This document shows positions 44,641 to 56,454 of a stretch of DNA of 64,000 bases, piece by piece. Under the pieces are notes generated by a model. The model did no database searches, was not told where the DNA came from, and was given only the letters and a program-made list of their open reading frames with translations. Source of the DNA: Portulaca oleracea (taxonomy: Eukaryota > Streptophyta > Magnoliopsida > Caryophyllales > Portulacaceae); contig CM055873.1 of NCBI GenBank assembly GCA_029582165.1, positions 40,036,795 to 40,100,794 on the forward strand. The letters run 5' to 3'. Both the position numbers and the translations under genes were made by a program. Each line of letters starts with the position of its first letter. The stretch's first letter is position 1.

Positions 44641-46217
44641 GTAAAGTTTCAACATTCTAAGGTTCAATTTAGCAGCTAACACTTAGATGAGATTATTTCA
44701 AATTCACTCGCGGAACCCACAGCATAGATCTCACTCAGGTTGGAATGATAAACGTCTTGTCGCAAGATTGAAATTATCCATCTTGCATGACATGATACCC
44801 TCCACTTCACTTTTTTTTAATTTGTGTTAAAAATATAATTTCCATGTCATAGGGTCATTTGAATAAATAAGCAAAATTATAGGGTCCTTGTTATAAATAT
44901 GAAGAGAAATAATTCATTTTTGAAAAAAAATTAATTTCAAAAATTAATTATTTAATGAGAAAAAAGAAATTGAAAAATATTATTTAAAAATGAAAAAAAT
45001 TGTTAAATAATTTTTTATATTTATGTACTGATTTAATTTGAAAATATTGAAAAATATTTTTCAAATAAATGAATGAAAAATATATTTTTATGAAATGATA
45101 TGTCAAATTTAAGAAAAAAAATACAGAAATTTTAGATAAAAAAAATTTGTTAAAGAAAGAATATTGATAAAACAATTATTTAAAATTTTATTTTAATGGA
45201 AAAAAATTAAATATTTTTTTTTGTATTTATGCATTGATTTAATTTGAAAATATTGAAAAATACTTTTAAAATAAAAGAATGAAAAATGTTTTTTTTATAA
45301 AATGATATGCCAAATTTAAGAAAAAAACAGAAATTTTAAATGAAAAATATTTTATTCAAAAAATAAGTAATGATAAAATAATTATTTTAAAATATAAGTA
45401 AATATAAATAAAATATGATTTTTTTAAAAAAAATGAGGAAAACATAGCACTTTAAATATAATAGATTATGTATTTATTTTTACGGAAATATGTTATTTAT
45501 TTTCTGAAATACATATAACAATAAATAAATATAAATAATAAATTAAAAATAAGATATATTATAGTAATTTATTAAAAGAAACAAAAATGATTGCAAAAGA
45601 AAAAAGAAAGAAAATGGAAAAAGCAAAATAAAACTTCCACATCCTCAACCATAAACCATAATGGGGGTGGAGAAATGGAGAGAGATGGAGAGCATGCATG
45701 AAACGTGTGTGTTGGCATTGTTTATACAGTACGAATTAGCATTTAATTTTTTTTTTGTAAACAAAGTAGGTTATTATTATTGTAATTAATCATTATATTA
45801 ATTATTATTGGCATTGTCAAATTTTTTTCTATAATATTAAATTTATAATTTTAATTTATCATTACACTAGTTATTATTAATTTGAAATATTAATTAATAT
45901 TACTGTTTGTTATTAATTTTTGATGAAGTTAAATTATTTATTATAATTACTAGTTGGAAGTTACCTGATGTGTTGTTATTTATTTACTTACCCCTAATTT
46001 GTTCTAAATTATGCACATGCTCTGCTGATTTTTTTTCTTTTTTTTGCCATTTATAACTACCTTGTACATATGTCACTTGCCAGATCACGCAAGATGGATA
46101 ACGCAAGCTATTTATCACGGTCCGTTTTACAATACATCCAAAATTTAACGCTTGATCTTCCAGTAAAAAAAAAGTAAAAAATACCAAAAAGTAAGAAGGG
46201 AGAAAAAGGAGCATAAA
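44641..46217. other. Very AT-rich intergenic DNA with a 200 bp tandem duplication
   Basis: 45021-45155 and 45222-45385 are diverged direct copies (TGATTTAATTTGAAAATATTGAAAA in both) about 201 bp apart. No gene. The region is the 3' flank of the acyl-activating enzyme gene. Confidence 0.6.
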
Positions 46218-49034
46218 TTACAAGCGTGATATGGTGAGTTCTTGGTGTATTTGCGGCCCATTTGCAAACTCCTTTGCTTTTTCTCTCAGTAGTTTCTTCT
46301 CTGGTTTGTTATTCCCATTCCTGGGTATCTCATTGACAAAAACCACTTTTCTTGGCACCATATAACGCGTGAGATTGGCCCTACAATGCGAAATTATTTC
46401 CTGTTCAGTGACCTTGCCAACAGCCTCCTTCTTTGGCACCACAAAGGCACACGGTGTCTCCTGCCATCGTGGGTGTGGCATTGCCACCACTGCAGCATCC
46501 GCCACTTTTGGGTGTTTAAAAATGGCCCCTTCCACCTCCACACTGCTTATATTCTCACCCCCGGAGATTATGACATCCTTGAGCCTGTCCTTGATTTCTA
46601 TGTACCCATCTGGGTGCACGACGCCTAAGTCTCCCGTGTGGAACCACCCGTGCTTGAACGCTTCAGCCGTGGCTTCCTCGTTCTTGAAATACCCCTTCAT
46701 GATGCCACTCCCACGCAGGACGATCTCACCCATGGCCTTCCCATTTCGAGGCACCGGACGATTTGTGTTCAAATCAATGACATCAGCGTCTGCCACGGTC
46801 AGGACGCTTATGCCCTGACGGGCTTTGAGGTGGGCCCGCTTCTCGTGCGAGAAGCGGTCCCACCCTTTTTGCCATTCGCAGACGAGGGCAGGCCCCGTGG
46901 CTTCGGTCAGCCCGTAAGCATGAACCACGTGGAAGCCTAGCTTCTCCATCTCCTTAAGCAGGGTAGCCGGGGGTGGTGCCCCGCCGGTCAGGATTTGAAC
47001 AGGGTGCTTGAGCTCCACCCGCTCGTCATCCCGGGCTTCTTGAAGGATCTTGAACACGATCGGAGCCGCGCACAGGTGGGTCACCCCGTGCAGGGCGATG
47101 CTTCTGTAGATGTCAACCGCTGTCGTGTTACGAATGCAGACGTTGGTACCTCCACGCGCAGCAACGCCCCACGTGAAGGTCCAACCGTTGCAGTGGAACA
47201 TGGGTAACGTCCACAGGTAGACAGGCTCAGTTCCCATTTCCCACCCCAGGATTAAACTCAAAGTGCTCAGGTACGCCCCACGGTGGCTGTACACCACACC
47301 TTTAGGCGCAGACGTCGTCCCAGAGGTGTAATTAAGCGCGATCGGATCCCACTCATCGGCGATCATCAATGGCTCGAAATGCGGGTCTCCCATGGCAACC
47401 AATTGCTCGTACTCCAAGTGGGGGCTAGAGGGACGAGGATCGACGTCGACAAGAGGGAGTGTGGACTGAAGCATAAGGTTACGATAGTCGGTGGTGAGGA
47501 CAAGATGGTCGTATTTGAGTTGGCCCTGTTTGACACTGCCCGTGCTGGATGAGCCCATGATCTCACGAATGAGGACTACAGACGGTAGAGTCCTTGTTGG
47601 ATTGTCTGCTTTCAGAAGGTGCAGGGCTTTACAAGCTAATGAGATGTACTCGTAGTCTACAAACAGGATCTTGGCCTCCGAGTGGCTAAGGATGGTGTTG
47701 ATGTCCTTGGCGCTAAGCCTTGTGTTGATGGTGTTCAGCACGGCCCCTGCCATTGGCACGGCAAAGTGCATTTCATATACTGCCGGAATGTTCGGAGCCA
47801 AAACTGATACCTGAAAACAAAATGAAAATGAATTAGAACAATGATACACATCTTGCCCCAGATGATTAATAACCATCTTGAATTATCTATATTTCACATT
47901 TTGTTAACTTTAAATAATATTTTCTCTAATAATTACATATATTTATCAACTATAATAGTATAATACTTATTTGCTAGGTCAAAAAAATATAAATAATAGC
48001 TAATTTTATCAAGCATACTAAAAAATGCATGTTTTATACATACTTTTGTATTTATGAAAAAATATAAATAAATAAATATTTTTATACTATTTATAGGTTA
48101 TAATAACCTTCAAAGTAATAAAACATACCTATATTTAATATTATGAATGATTTAGGTGATATATAAGATGGTTAAAAATCATCTTACAGCAAGATATTTA
48201 TCATTTTCGATTATTAATTGATAAATTAAACATTAGCGTCTAAATTATCATATATAAAACCAAGTCAATTGACAAATTTGATTATTATGACCAAGACAAG
48301 ACTCGACTTAAATATAAAGCGGGTTCACATTCATCATAAAATAATGCATATGTTATAATAGTAATAATTTCCAAGAAAAAGTTAGGTGGTCGGGTGTGGA
48401 GGGTGACAACATATAAGCTTTAACCGAAAGTAGTATGTGCTAGTGGATTACTCCATATATAAACCTCACAAATAAGTGACGCAAGCGAAAAATCTGTGCG
48501 GTAACGCTCGTGTTTTCGTTCCATGACAGATTTATTGAAAAATATTTATTGATAAAGTATTAATAATTCTTTAAAAATTATGCAATCAAGTAACATTTAA
48601 TATGAATACTTGTTAGATATTTTGGAAAATTTTAAAAATTTTACATATTTTTCCAAAATATTGGCAACCATATTTATTAAAGTTTATTACATATTTGTAA
48701 TATGAGTATCTGTTACATTACTTACATATTTAACATATGAGATGCATAGTAAAATATGAAACTACTATTTATACAGTTGAGATGATTCCAAGCTCAAAAA
48801 TTTGCAAATTAAAAATAGAACGAACGTACTAACCACATCATTCTTGGCAACGCCAAGGCGGGTGATGAGGGAAGAGGCGAGGCGGCGACAGCGGTGGTAA
48901 GTCTGGCTCCAGGTGAAGCGAGCCTCGCCGTAGATGACGGAGGTACGGTCAGCATAGCACATAGAAGCCCTTTTCAAGAAAGTAATAGGAGTAAGAGGTT
49001 GGTAGTTTGCCTCACATTTTGCCAACTTATCCAT
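46218..49034 (-). CDS. Peroxisomal acyl-activating enzyme (AMP-forming carboxyl-CoA ligase; cinnamate/benzoate-CoA ligase-like)
   Basis: Two exons, 49034-48834 and 47810-46218, joined across a 1023 bp phase-0 intron (donor GTTAGT, acceptor TTTTCAG), encode 597 residues, normal for this family. ATG at 49034 starts MDKLAKCEANYQPL. Motifs: YTSGTTSAPKG (residues 228-238) binds AMP phosphates; later GLTEATG, GWFHTGDLG and KDRLKDVIISGGENIS. The last three residues, SRL, are a PTS1 peroxisome signal. The catalytic-lysine region reads RNGNNKPEKKLL (K at about 569) instead of the usual PKTxTGK. It would turn a carboxylic acid plus ATP and CoA into an acyl-CoA. By family resemblance the closest group is plant AAE enzymes that activate cinnamate, benzoate or short/medium acyl groups; the substrate cannot be read from sequence. 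The gene is intact and is the only such host gene here. Confidence 0.92.
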
Positions 49035-49190
49035 GGATATTGTATCCTTAATTCTCTTAACTGATTTCCTTGATTATTTTCTCTGGCTTAGTTAATAACA
49101 AAGCTACAGATTTTTGGAGATGTGGGGGGAGTTTAGAAGGGGAGAGGTTGAAGTTAGAGATGATGAGCTCGAAATGGGATGGAAGTGTAT

Positions 49191-49200
49191 GTTTATATAG
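49191..49200 (-). promoter_or_regulatory. Putative TATA box of the acyl-activating enzyme gene
   Basis: CTATATAAAC on the minus strand, about 157 bases upstream of the ATG, which would put the transcription start near 49165 and give a 5' UTR of about 130 bases. Unverified. Confidence 0.55.
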
Positions 49201-50099
49201 ATAAAGACGTGGGTAGGACGGAGAGGGTGGGGTCAACTTTTAAGATTTTTTAAAAATGTTTCTTTAATTGCTTCAATAGTGTGGTTGGGGGACTTGCTTG
49301 CTCAAGTGTGGGAAATTGCGACGGAAATTACTTTGAGAAAACATAAACATCATATCAGTGTTTGAACGCTCCTTTGGAATGTCTAATTTAGGTAGGGGAT
49401 AAATTGTATTCATATCTCTGTACTAAGGGCTGTCAAAATATTTGTCCAAATTTAAGAAAAAAAAGGGTATTATTTGAATTGTTAACTGTGATAGATATTA
49501 GGGAAGCATTTGGTAAGAATTACACACAAAAGTTTGGGAAAATTTTCATGAAAAGTTTTTTGGGAAAAATTTTTCCATCCTCCTATGTAAAATTTTTCTT
49601 AAGTATAACTTGTAAAGTTGGATGGTAAATGGGTGAAAGTAAAACTTTTCAAAAATTACCGTAGTTTACCAAAAATTGTCAAAAATTAATGAAACTTACC
49701 ACACCTACCAAAAATAACATTTAGCATTCAAATTAGAAGTTACCAAAATTTACTGAAATAAGATTTATCATACTTACCATTTATTACTGAAGCTTACAGG
49801 TCGTAAAGATGGAAAATTATTGGGCCCTTGTATAATTTTTTCAAGGCCCAAATGCAATCACATAATTTATATATTTATTAAAACAATAAGTTCAAAGGAA
49901 AACCCAAATCTATGAGAAAGAATTTGAAAGATTTGTTTTTTCCAAACTAAATTCCAAGCTATAAATAAATTTATTTAAAATAAAAATGAGAAATATTTTG
50001 CTTCTATTAAGACGTGAACTTTGGTAAGAACCTAGATATATGGTTAAAATATGACATAAAGATATTGAAATGAATACTTATATTACCAATTGACATCTT
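49201..50099. other. Upstream intergenic DNA of the acyl-activating enzyme gene
   Basis: No gene recognised. 49500-49800 repeats short CCAAAA/TTACCAAAA-type phrases. Regulatory sites other than the TATA box cannot be identified with confidence. Confidence 0.4.
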
Positions 50100-50316
50100 C
50101 CTTTTAGCAAACTCATATGTTGAGAATTCCCCAATTAAGAGTGCTTGGTTTGAAATAGTTTAAGGATAGGGTGACATCCTGAGAAGTTTTTCAAGGCAAC
50201 ATGTGAGTAAGGATGAAGCATTTCGGAAGGACTCGTGGTGATTTGTAGGGTCAATTGTCAATTTTTGAAATAGTTATCGATAATGTCTGAGGCTTGGGAT
50301 GGGTTGGTGCATTACA
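50100..50316 (+). repeat. Degenerate TRIM-type LTR
   Basis: Matches the complement of 58500-58620: AATTCCCCAATTAAGAGTGCTTGG, GGTGACATCCTGAGAAGTTTT, GTGAGTAAGGATGAAGCA, GACTCGTGGTGATTTGTAGGG, ending GGTTGGTGCATTACA at 50316. An old copy in the opposite orientation to 58461-59149. Internal parts are absent, so it is probably a solo LTR or remnant. Confidence 0.7.
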
Positions 50317-50523
50317 ATTAGTCTTCAAGAGCAAGACATAAGAATCTCTCCAAGATAACCACACATTAAGGGAAGCTTTGATCCTAACATGTTCGACGAG
50401 TCTAGAAAATGTGCATGGAATGGAATAATGGATTAATTGTGCGATGATTAATCAAATAGTGTACGAAGAAGAAACCGATTTGGAAGTTGATTCCGACATT
50501 GTTCCAAAAATTGATTTTCATTG

Positions 50524-52430
50524 AAAAATGATACATTAATGTTTTTTGTGCAAGCACATAAGGAAAAAAGAAATTTTAATTGTAACTATTACTTTCTTTA
50601 TCTAATTTATTCATTAAAAAATTAACATGTAATTATTAAATGATGGATCACTAATATGTTAATTGCTATATGCGTTGATGTGTACTTTTTAATGTTGATA
50701 GTACTGATCTGTGCAGAATGCTATAGACGTCGAATTTTGTCCCATTTTTGTATAATTATTTGGTAACTTTTTTATTTTATTTTCTATGTTAGATTAGAAC
50801 TTGGGCCAATTAGTCATGTGATAATACACATCTCAACTATCTCCATAAGATATCTCATTTCGTTCCATTTGTAAGCATCTCATAACAAACCATTTTCACC
50901 TCAAAAGCCTTCGTTTTCTCCCATCCTCACATATACAGGTTTACTCTTTTGAATGCCATCATTTCCACAGATTTTCGATGTGTTCCATATTTTGGGTGCT
51001 TGAAGTAGACTTTATAAGTTTTCCAAAAATTCTTAAATAACCTCAATGGGAGTTCGGACGAGGGAGTTATAATCGTTTGAAGTTGAGCTGCGTACGCAGT
51101 AATTTTGTAGGTCGGACAACTGGCCACCTAAACTAGGAGGTTCTGCTCACCCTTGGCTGGCTGGCCTTGCTCCAATGGTAAAAAAAAAAAGTCAACCCTT
51201 TAGAGCTTAGGCTGGCCTAGCGTCTCTCCACCAAGTTCAACATGTTCCCCTTCTTAAGTCGGCCGACCTTCCCATGATAATTTCATTACCATTTTCCACA
51301 ATATCTCGAATTCGAATTTGACGAAATATCTAGTGCGACTGAACTACATGCGGAATCAGATCTTCTCGTTATATTTAATTACAAAATTCTCTCCATTCAT
51401 TCAATTATTGTTATTGCTCCCGTAATATTCACAATATCTGGCGACTCTCCACCATATGTAGAGACCTAGTCCGTCATTAATATTTCTCACTCTAGAATTT
51501 CTCAACGTATTGACATTGAAAAAAATTCTTCTTTCTTCTCCCTCCCTTTTCTCATCGTGTGCTTTCTGCATAATTATTGATTTAAGTTTAGATTCATTCT
51601 AATTTCATTATTATTCTCACTCTTGTTCATTTAGTCATGCAGTCCTAATTTAATGATCATGCCTTTATAAAATGTACACTTTCTCTTATTCATCTCTTTT
51701 GTTTATTTTGCATGACATAATGGTTAAAATTATGGAATAAATCAATTCCTCTCTTTCAACTATTTCTAAATAAAAATCTAACTTTAGTACAGTTTGTTTT
51801 ATTAAAACATGCAAGTCATAAGATTCTTTTAATAATAGTTTGCATAATTTGATCGATGATTATATTGGTGCATGGCGTATGTATTTTGATTAATTAAATC
51901 AGTAAATATTTTGTGAAATAAGCAAAGAAGCAACAATCTTGCACTCACTTAGGCCGACCGAACTAACCGTCTTCTTGACTAGTTCTTTATGCACTGTCGA
52001 GCATGGAGCCATTGTCCTGACCAATCCATATATAGGCGAGCCAGCCTACTGTTAGTCTGATGGTTTCTTCAATTCAATTGCATATATTTAGTATTATTCA
52101 TTCGATATATTTAGTCGAGTTATTCATTTGAGTTCACATAATCTTACAAAATAAAATTACAGATTTTTTATTCTTAGGATTTGTCATTTAATAATTCATT
52201 ATCTAAGCATTAAGCAACCTTTTTCACCTCAACTTCAAATTAAGTAGTTCAACAAAAGATCACCGCTTAGGGATTATTTGGGATCCAAGCGAATGACAAC
52301 TCTACTAGGGACTTAAACTTAAAAAGAGAGTGAAACTTGAAAATTCTTATTTGTGTGAATTTGTAGAAGGAATAAATTTATTTATTTCATATTTGTACTA
52401 TTTTAGGCGTACTATATACCATCCTAGTCT
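50524..52430 (+). repeat. Tat-type LTR block A (3' internal end + LTR + primer site + leader)
   Basis: Begins at ATACATTAATG. The LTR starts TGCTATAGACGTCGAATTTTGT at 50719 (compare TGTAGACGCTGAATTTTGT in Tat1) and ends near 52288. A primer-site-like TGACAACTCTACTAGGGAC follows at 52294-52312, then TTAAACTTAAAAAGAGAGTG, as in Tat1. About 90-95% identical by eye to 56455-58460. No gene; the leader continues to about 52680. Confidence 0.75.
52294..52312 (+). other. Primer-binding-site-like sequence, block A
   Basis: TGACAACTCTACTAGGGAC just after the LTR, aligned with the Tat1 site TGGCGACTCCACTGGGGAC. Four changes suggest decay. Confidence 0.6.
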
Positions 52431-53902
52431 CGTTGCCTGAATGGCAAGAGAGAAAAAAAGGGATGGTTTAAGTTGTTTAACACCTTTTTACCCTTAAAGA
52501 GTGGAATGACCTCTACTAATGAGATGCACTTACATCGCTAAGCATTGGATCTCCACTCCCACTCATGTAGTACTCTAAGACTTCCTTAAATTAAAGAGGA
52601 ATACCCTTAACACTTCCGTTATAAGTTCCATATAAGGAAAGTGCATAAAGGGTGATGTATGTGAGTTATAAGCCTATTAATCTTAGACCTGGCAATTTTT
52701 GACCCGACACAAACTCGCCCGAAATTTCTAGGTTTTGAACAGGATTTACCACAACCTTATTGTTCGGTCTCGTGCCGAGCCGAATTTTAGGTCTTTTATA
52801 GGGAGTCTTGCTTGTTTTAGCCCCGTTTTATATGTTAGTTATGTTGTTTTCTTAGTCTTGAAGGTTAATAAAGAGTTAGAGCCAAAAATCGAGCGGAAAA
52901 GGCAAAAACAGAGCAAAATTTCACAAAGTATGGAGAGCAGCAGCAGAAGTGTGAGCAGCAGAGAGACTCGCCCGAGTCTATCCTTGTCACGGACGTGACC
53001 TCGGCCTGTGGCCCTGTGGCATGCAAATTTTCTTCTTCATTTCCTGTGAGACCGAGAGAGTTGCCAAAGCAAGGGATCGTCCGGTGGCCAGAAGCTAGTC
53101 ACGCCCGAGTCAGGACCTGTCTCGCCCGAGTCGTTCTGTTTTACGCGCAAGTTCTCTGGGTGAAATGCTGTGTTTTGTATAACAGAATTGGCTTTGTATA
53201 TAAACCCTTAGCAACGAATTCAATAGTAGCTTAGCTTTAGCATTGTTTTACTTAGTTTTTAATACATTTTCCTTTCAAGTTTATGCAATTGCTTTCTCTC
53301 TCTTAGGTTTTCAAGCTTTCTTGTTCTCCAAGCTCTTGTGTTCTTGAGTGTAATCAACACTTTCCTTCAAGTAATTTCAGCAAATTTTCTTCTTCATTTC
53401 CTTTGTTGCCTTTGATTTCATTGAGGTTATCTTTGAAAGTTTCTAGGTTAGCCACCAAATCAATCATTTTAGTGAAAAGGGGGATTAAGGATCACAAATC
53501 TTACTTGAAGTGAGGATTTGAGGGTCCTTAGTAACTTGATTCACAACTTTCTATTTTGTTCGGGGAAAGTTACAAATGAAGATCAAGGATGAAGGATGAA
53601 GAATAGAGATTATGATTAGTCTTCGAGGGTATGACTTGGTGCTCAATTTTGTTAATAGTTAATTCATTGCTTTGTTAATTGCTTTTAGTTGCTTCTTGAT
53701 TATTGTGATACTTTTAAGTGTTATTAAATGTTTTCCTTGCTAGTGTTATAGGTTTCCTTTAAATCGATTGCTAGTAATTGCTTGATTAGCTTTGTGATAG
53801 TTTCTTGATGGTAATGTCTTAATAGCATGATTAGGATTAGTTTAATAGCTTAATTTACTTATTTATTGCTTTCTGCCCTTGGACCTTTAGCAAACCGAAT
53901 AA

Positions 53903-53920
53903 TGGCGCCATTGCCGGGGA
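53903..53920 (+). other. Athila primer binding site
   Basis: TGGCGCCATTGCCGGGGA, the standard Athila-type site (tRNA-Asp class), upstream of gag. Confidence 0.85.
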
Positions 53921-54063
53921 TGACGTTATTTGGTAGTTTAGGTGCTTGGTTTGTTTGTGAATAGTTGCGAATAGTTTATTGCTTTGATCGATTAGAATTT
54001 AAGCTTAAAATCACTAAAAATTGAAAAAAAAATTGAAAAACCAACAAAAAGAAGTTAAGAGCC

Positions 54064-55647
54064 ATATGCCAAGGGTTGGGTTCGTAGTTCCGAGACTCAT
54101 AGATTGATTAGAAAGGAGACGCCCGTAGTCGACTTACCTAGGATGGGGGATCATAGGGTGACTTTGAATGAGCAATTGTATCCTACTTACGACCCACCAC
54201 CATCATGCTTCGTTTTGCCGACCCTACCACCGGGAGTTACCTTCGACCCACGACAATATCATACCCAAAACCTTCCATTCTTTATGGGGACTGGGTTAGC
54301 CTTGATTTGGACTGTTGAATATAAGGAGTATATTAGTATGGTTACCCCACTAGGATTGCCGTAGGACTATGTCTTGTTGAAGTACCTTCCATTTTCCTTA
54401 CGAGACACCGCTAAGCGGTGGATGTACAGTATTAAGCCCCTATTCATAGACTCGTTGGACAACTTCCTTAAGGTATTCATGAAACGATACTTCCCGAATT
54501 CTCTAGCTGTCCAATTGAGGAATTCTATTCTGAAGTTTAGGCAAGATAAGGGAGAGCCATACTGGAAGGCGTTTGAGCGATTCAATAACTTATTGTCTCA
54601 ATTTCCCCACCATGGGTTTGACCTAGTTAGGTTGTGCCAAATAGTTTAAGAAGGATTTGATCAAAAGACTAGAGTGACTTTAGAATCCATGTGTCAAGGG
54701 GGGTTTATGGACAAAACTACCGAGGAAGCTTGGGTTTTTCTTGAGGGTATGTTAGAACGGGCCATGCAATGGGGTACTACTCGGGATGAGTCAATAGGAG
54801 CTCAGTTGTCTAATGCGAAAGAGGGAGTCCATGCAGTTAGTGAAAGCACGGGGTATGAAGCTAGGTTTGCGTCTTTAGAAAACATGATTAAGACCCTAGC
54901 TCAGCAACAACTAGTGGCCTCTAAGTCCCAAACCTGTGCGCAGGTGAATTCTTGGGAGCAACCTGTTTCCCTGACCCCCCCCCCCAATCTCAGTTGTCTT
55001 GTGCTTGGTGTCAGGGTATAGATCATGTGTATGCTAATTGTCCTTTCTTCATGCAATATGTGTCTTCAAGTACGGAAAATGTGAATGCGATGTACAACAA
55101 TTACCGACCCAACCAATACCGACCTTACCAGTACCAAAGGATGCAAAAGCACCCTCTTCTGTCTTATGGGCCTAATAATCAGAATGTTTTGAGACCACCG
55201 CTTCACCAAGGAGGAGGTTTCCAAGGAAACTCACCTCCTCATCCTCAACCTCAACCCCAACCCCAACCTAGACCACCACCCCAAGTTGTTTATCAAGCAC
55301 CTCGAGGGCCGCCCATCCAGTCCCAAATTGCCCAAACCCGACCACCACCGGGGTATACGAGTGAAGATAGGCACGATAAGAAGATTAGGGAGTTGGAGAG
55401 TGGGTTAAAGGTTGTCCAAGATTCAGTTAAGGAATCTATTAAGAATGAAGTGGAGAAAATGTCAGAGAAAATGGTGAAGCAGTTTAATGAGAATTTTTCA
55501 CAGTTGCTAATGGCCAATAGGGATAGAGGAACCTTCCCTGGACAACCCGAGGCAAACCCCAATGGGCAAGCCTCCGGTTCGTCATCATGTGACCCTAGCC
55601 AAATTAGGGGCATTAATGCCGTGATAACCCTTCCCCTCAAAGGTTAA
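54064..55647 (+). pseudogene. Athila gag
   Basis: RVGFVVPRLID-like start, then DLPRMGDHRVTLNEQLYPTY (54130 on), YLPFSLRDTAKRWMYSIKP, FLKVFMKRYFPNSLAVQLRN and GEPYWKAFERFNNLLSQFPHHGF, the Athila gag core. A stop at 54362, a stop at 54647 and a shift in a run of about ten C's near 54977 break the frame. The nucleocapsid finger C-AW-C-QGID-H-VYAN-C is at about 54993-55034, followed by a Pro/Gln/Arg-rich region and a coiled-coil-like stretch. Confidence 0.85.
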
Positions 55648-55679
55648 GGGGGAGCAAAGACCAAAAGTTCTTGGATAAG

Positions 55680-56450
55680 ATTAGGGAGACTTTCTCATAG
55701 GTTAAGGTTAATATCCCTTTGTTAGATGCCATCCAGCAGTTTCCTTCTTATGCCCGACTTCTCAAAGAGCTCTGCACCACCAAAAAAGCTACCCAAGTAC
55801 CCAAGAAGACTTTCCTAGCCTCAAATGTGAGCTCAATTCTTTCGAACCATGTTCCTGTGAAATACAAAGACCCTGGATGTCCTACCATTTCCATCACCAT
55901 AGGAGAGAGCTTGATAGAGAGAGCCTTGCTTGATTTAGGAGCTAGTGTGAACCTGTTGCCCATGCATGTTTATGAGACCCTAGGTTTAGGTGAGCTGAAA
56001 CCAACTAGGATGGTGTTACAATTAGCTGACCCGTCCACTAGAGTTCCTAAGGGGGTGGTAGAAGATGTTTTGATTAAGGTAGGGAATTTTGTGTTTCTGG
56101 TGGATTTTGTAGTGTTGAAGACTGCGTGAGTGCATAGTGTTAGAGATGAGATTCCAGTTATCCTAGGCCGACCTTTTCTAGCTACTTTAAATGCCTGGAT
56201 AAATTGCAAGGATGGTAGGATGAAGTTAACCTTTGGGAACTTAACCATGGAGTTGAATATTTTTGATTCGCAAAATTCATCCTTAAGTTCTGATGAGCAC
56301 GAGAAGAATTCCCTTAATAGGGTTAGTGACTTTGTGGACGATAGTGAAAATTCTGACTCGGTTGATGTGCCATGTGCTGATGAGGAGTGGATTGAATGTT
56401 TTGATGTCATTGCTGAAAAAATTTTCGAGGATGAGAATTGTTTTTCGTTT
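55680..56450 (+). pseudogene. Athila aspartic protease
   Basis: LPLLDAIQQFPSYARLLKELCT-type start, ALLDLGASVNLLP (active site, about 55923-55961), MVLQLADPSTRVPKG, VDFVVL, then a stop at 56127 and IPVILGRPFLATLNAWINCKDG. The Asp-Leu-Gly triad is intact, but the frame is broken. The acidic Ser/Asp/Glu tail runs into block B. Confidence 0.85.
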
Positions 56451-56454
56451 AAAA

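Larger units (their letters stand above)
52790..56450 (+). mobile_element. Athila-type element, plus strand, gag-protease end only
   Basis: A 5' LTR-like region (about 52790-53890) with GACTCGCCCGAGTC motifs at 52966 and near 53101-53132 leads to a primer site at 53903 (TGGCGCCATTGCCGGGGA), then gag and protease. It stops at about 56450 where block B begins, so pol, the 3' part and the 3' LTR are missing. The LTR start is not certain; 52690-52790 (CTGGCAATTTTTGACCCGACAC...) looks like another small repeat. Confidence 0.7.

Noticed and set aside
46369..47552. Several plus-strand open frames over the acyl-activating enzyme gene
   Set aside because: They are antisense to a well-conserved CDS and encode no recognised protein.
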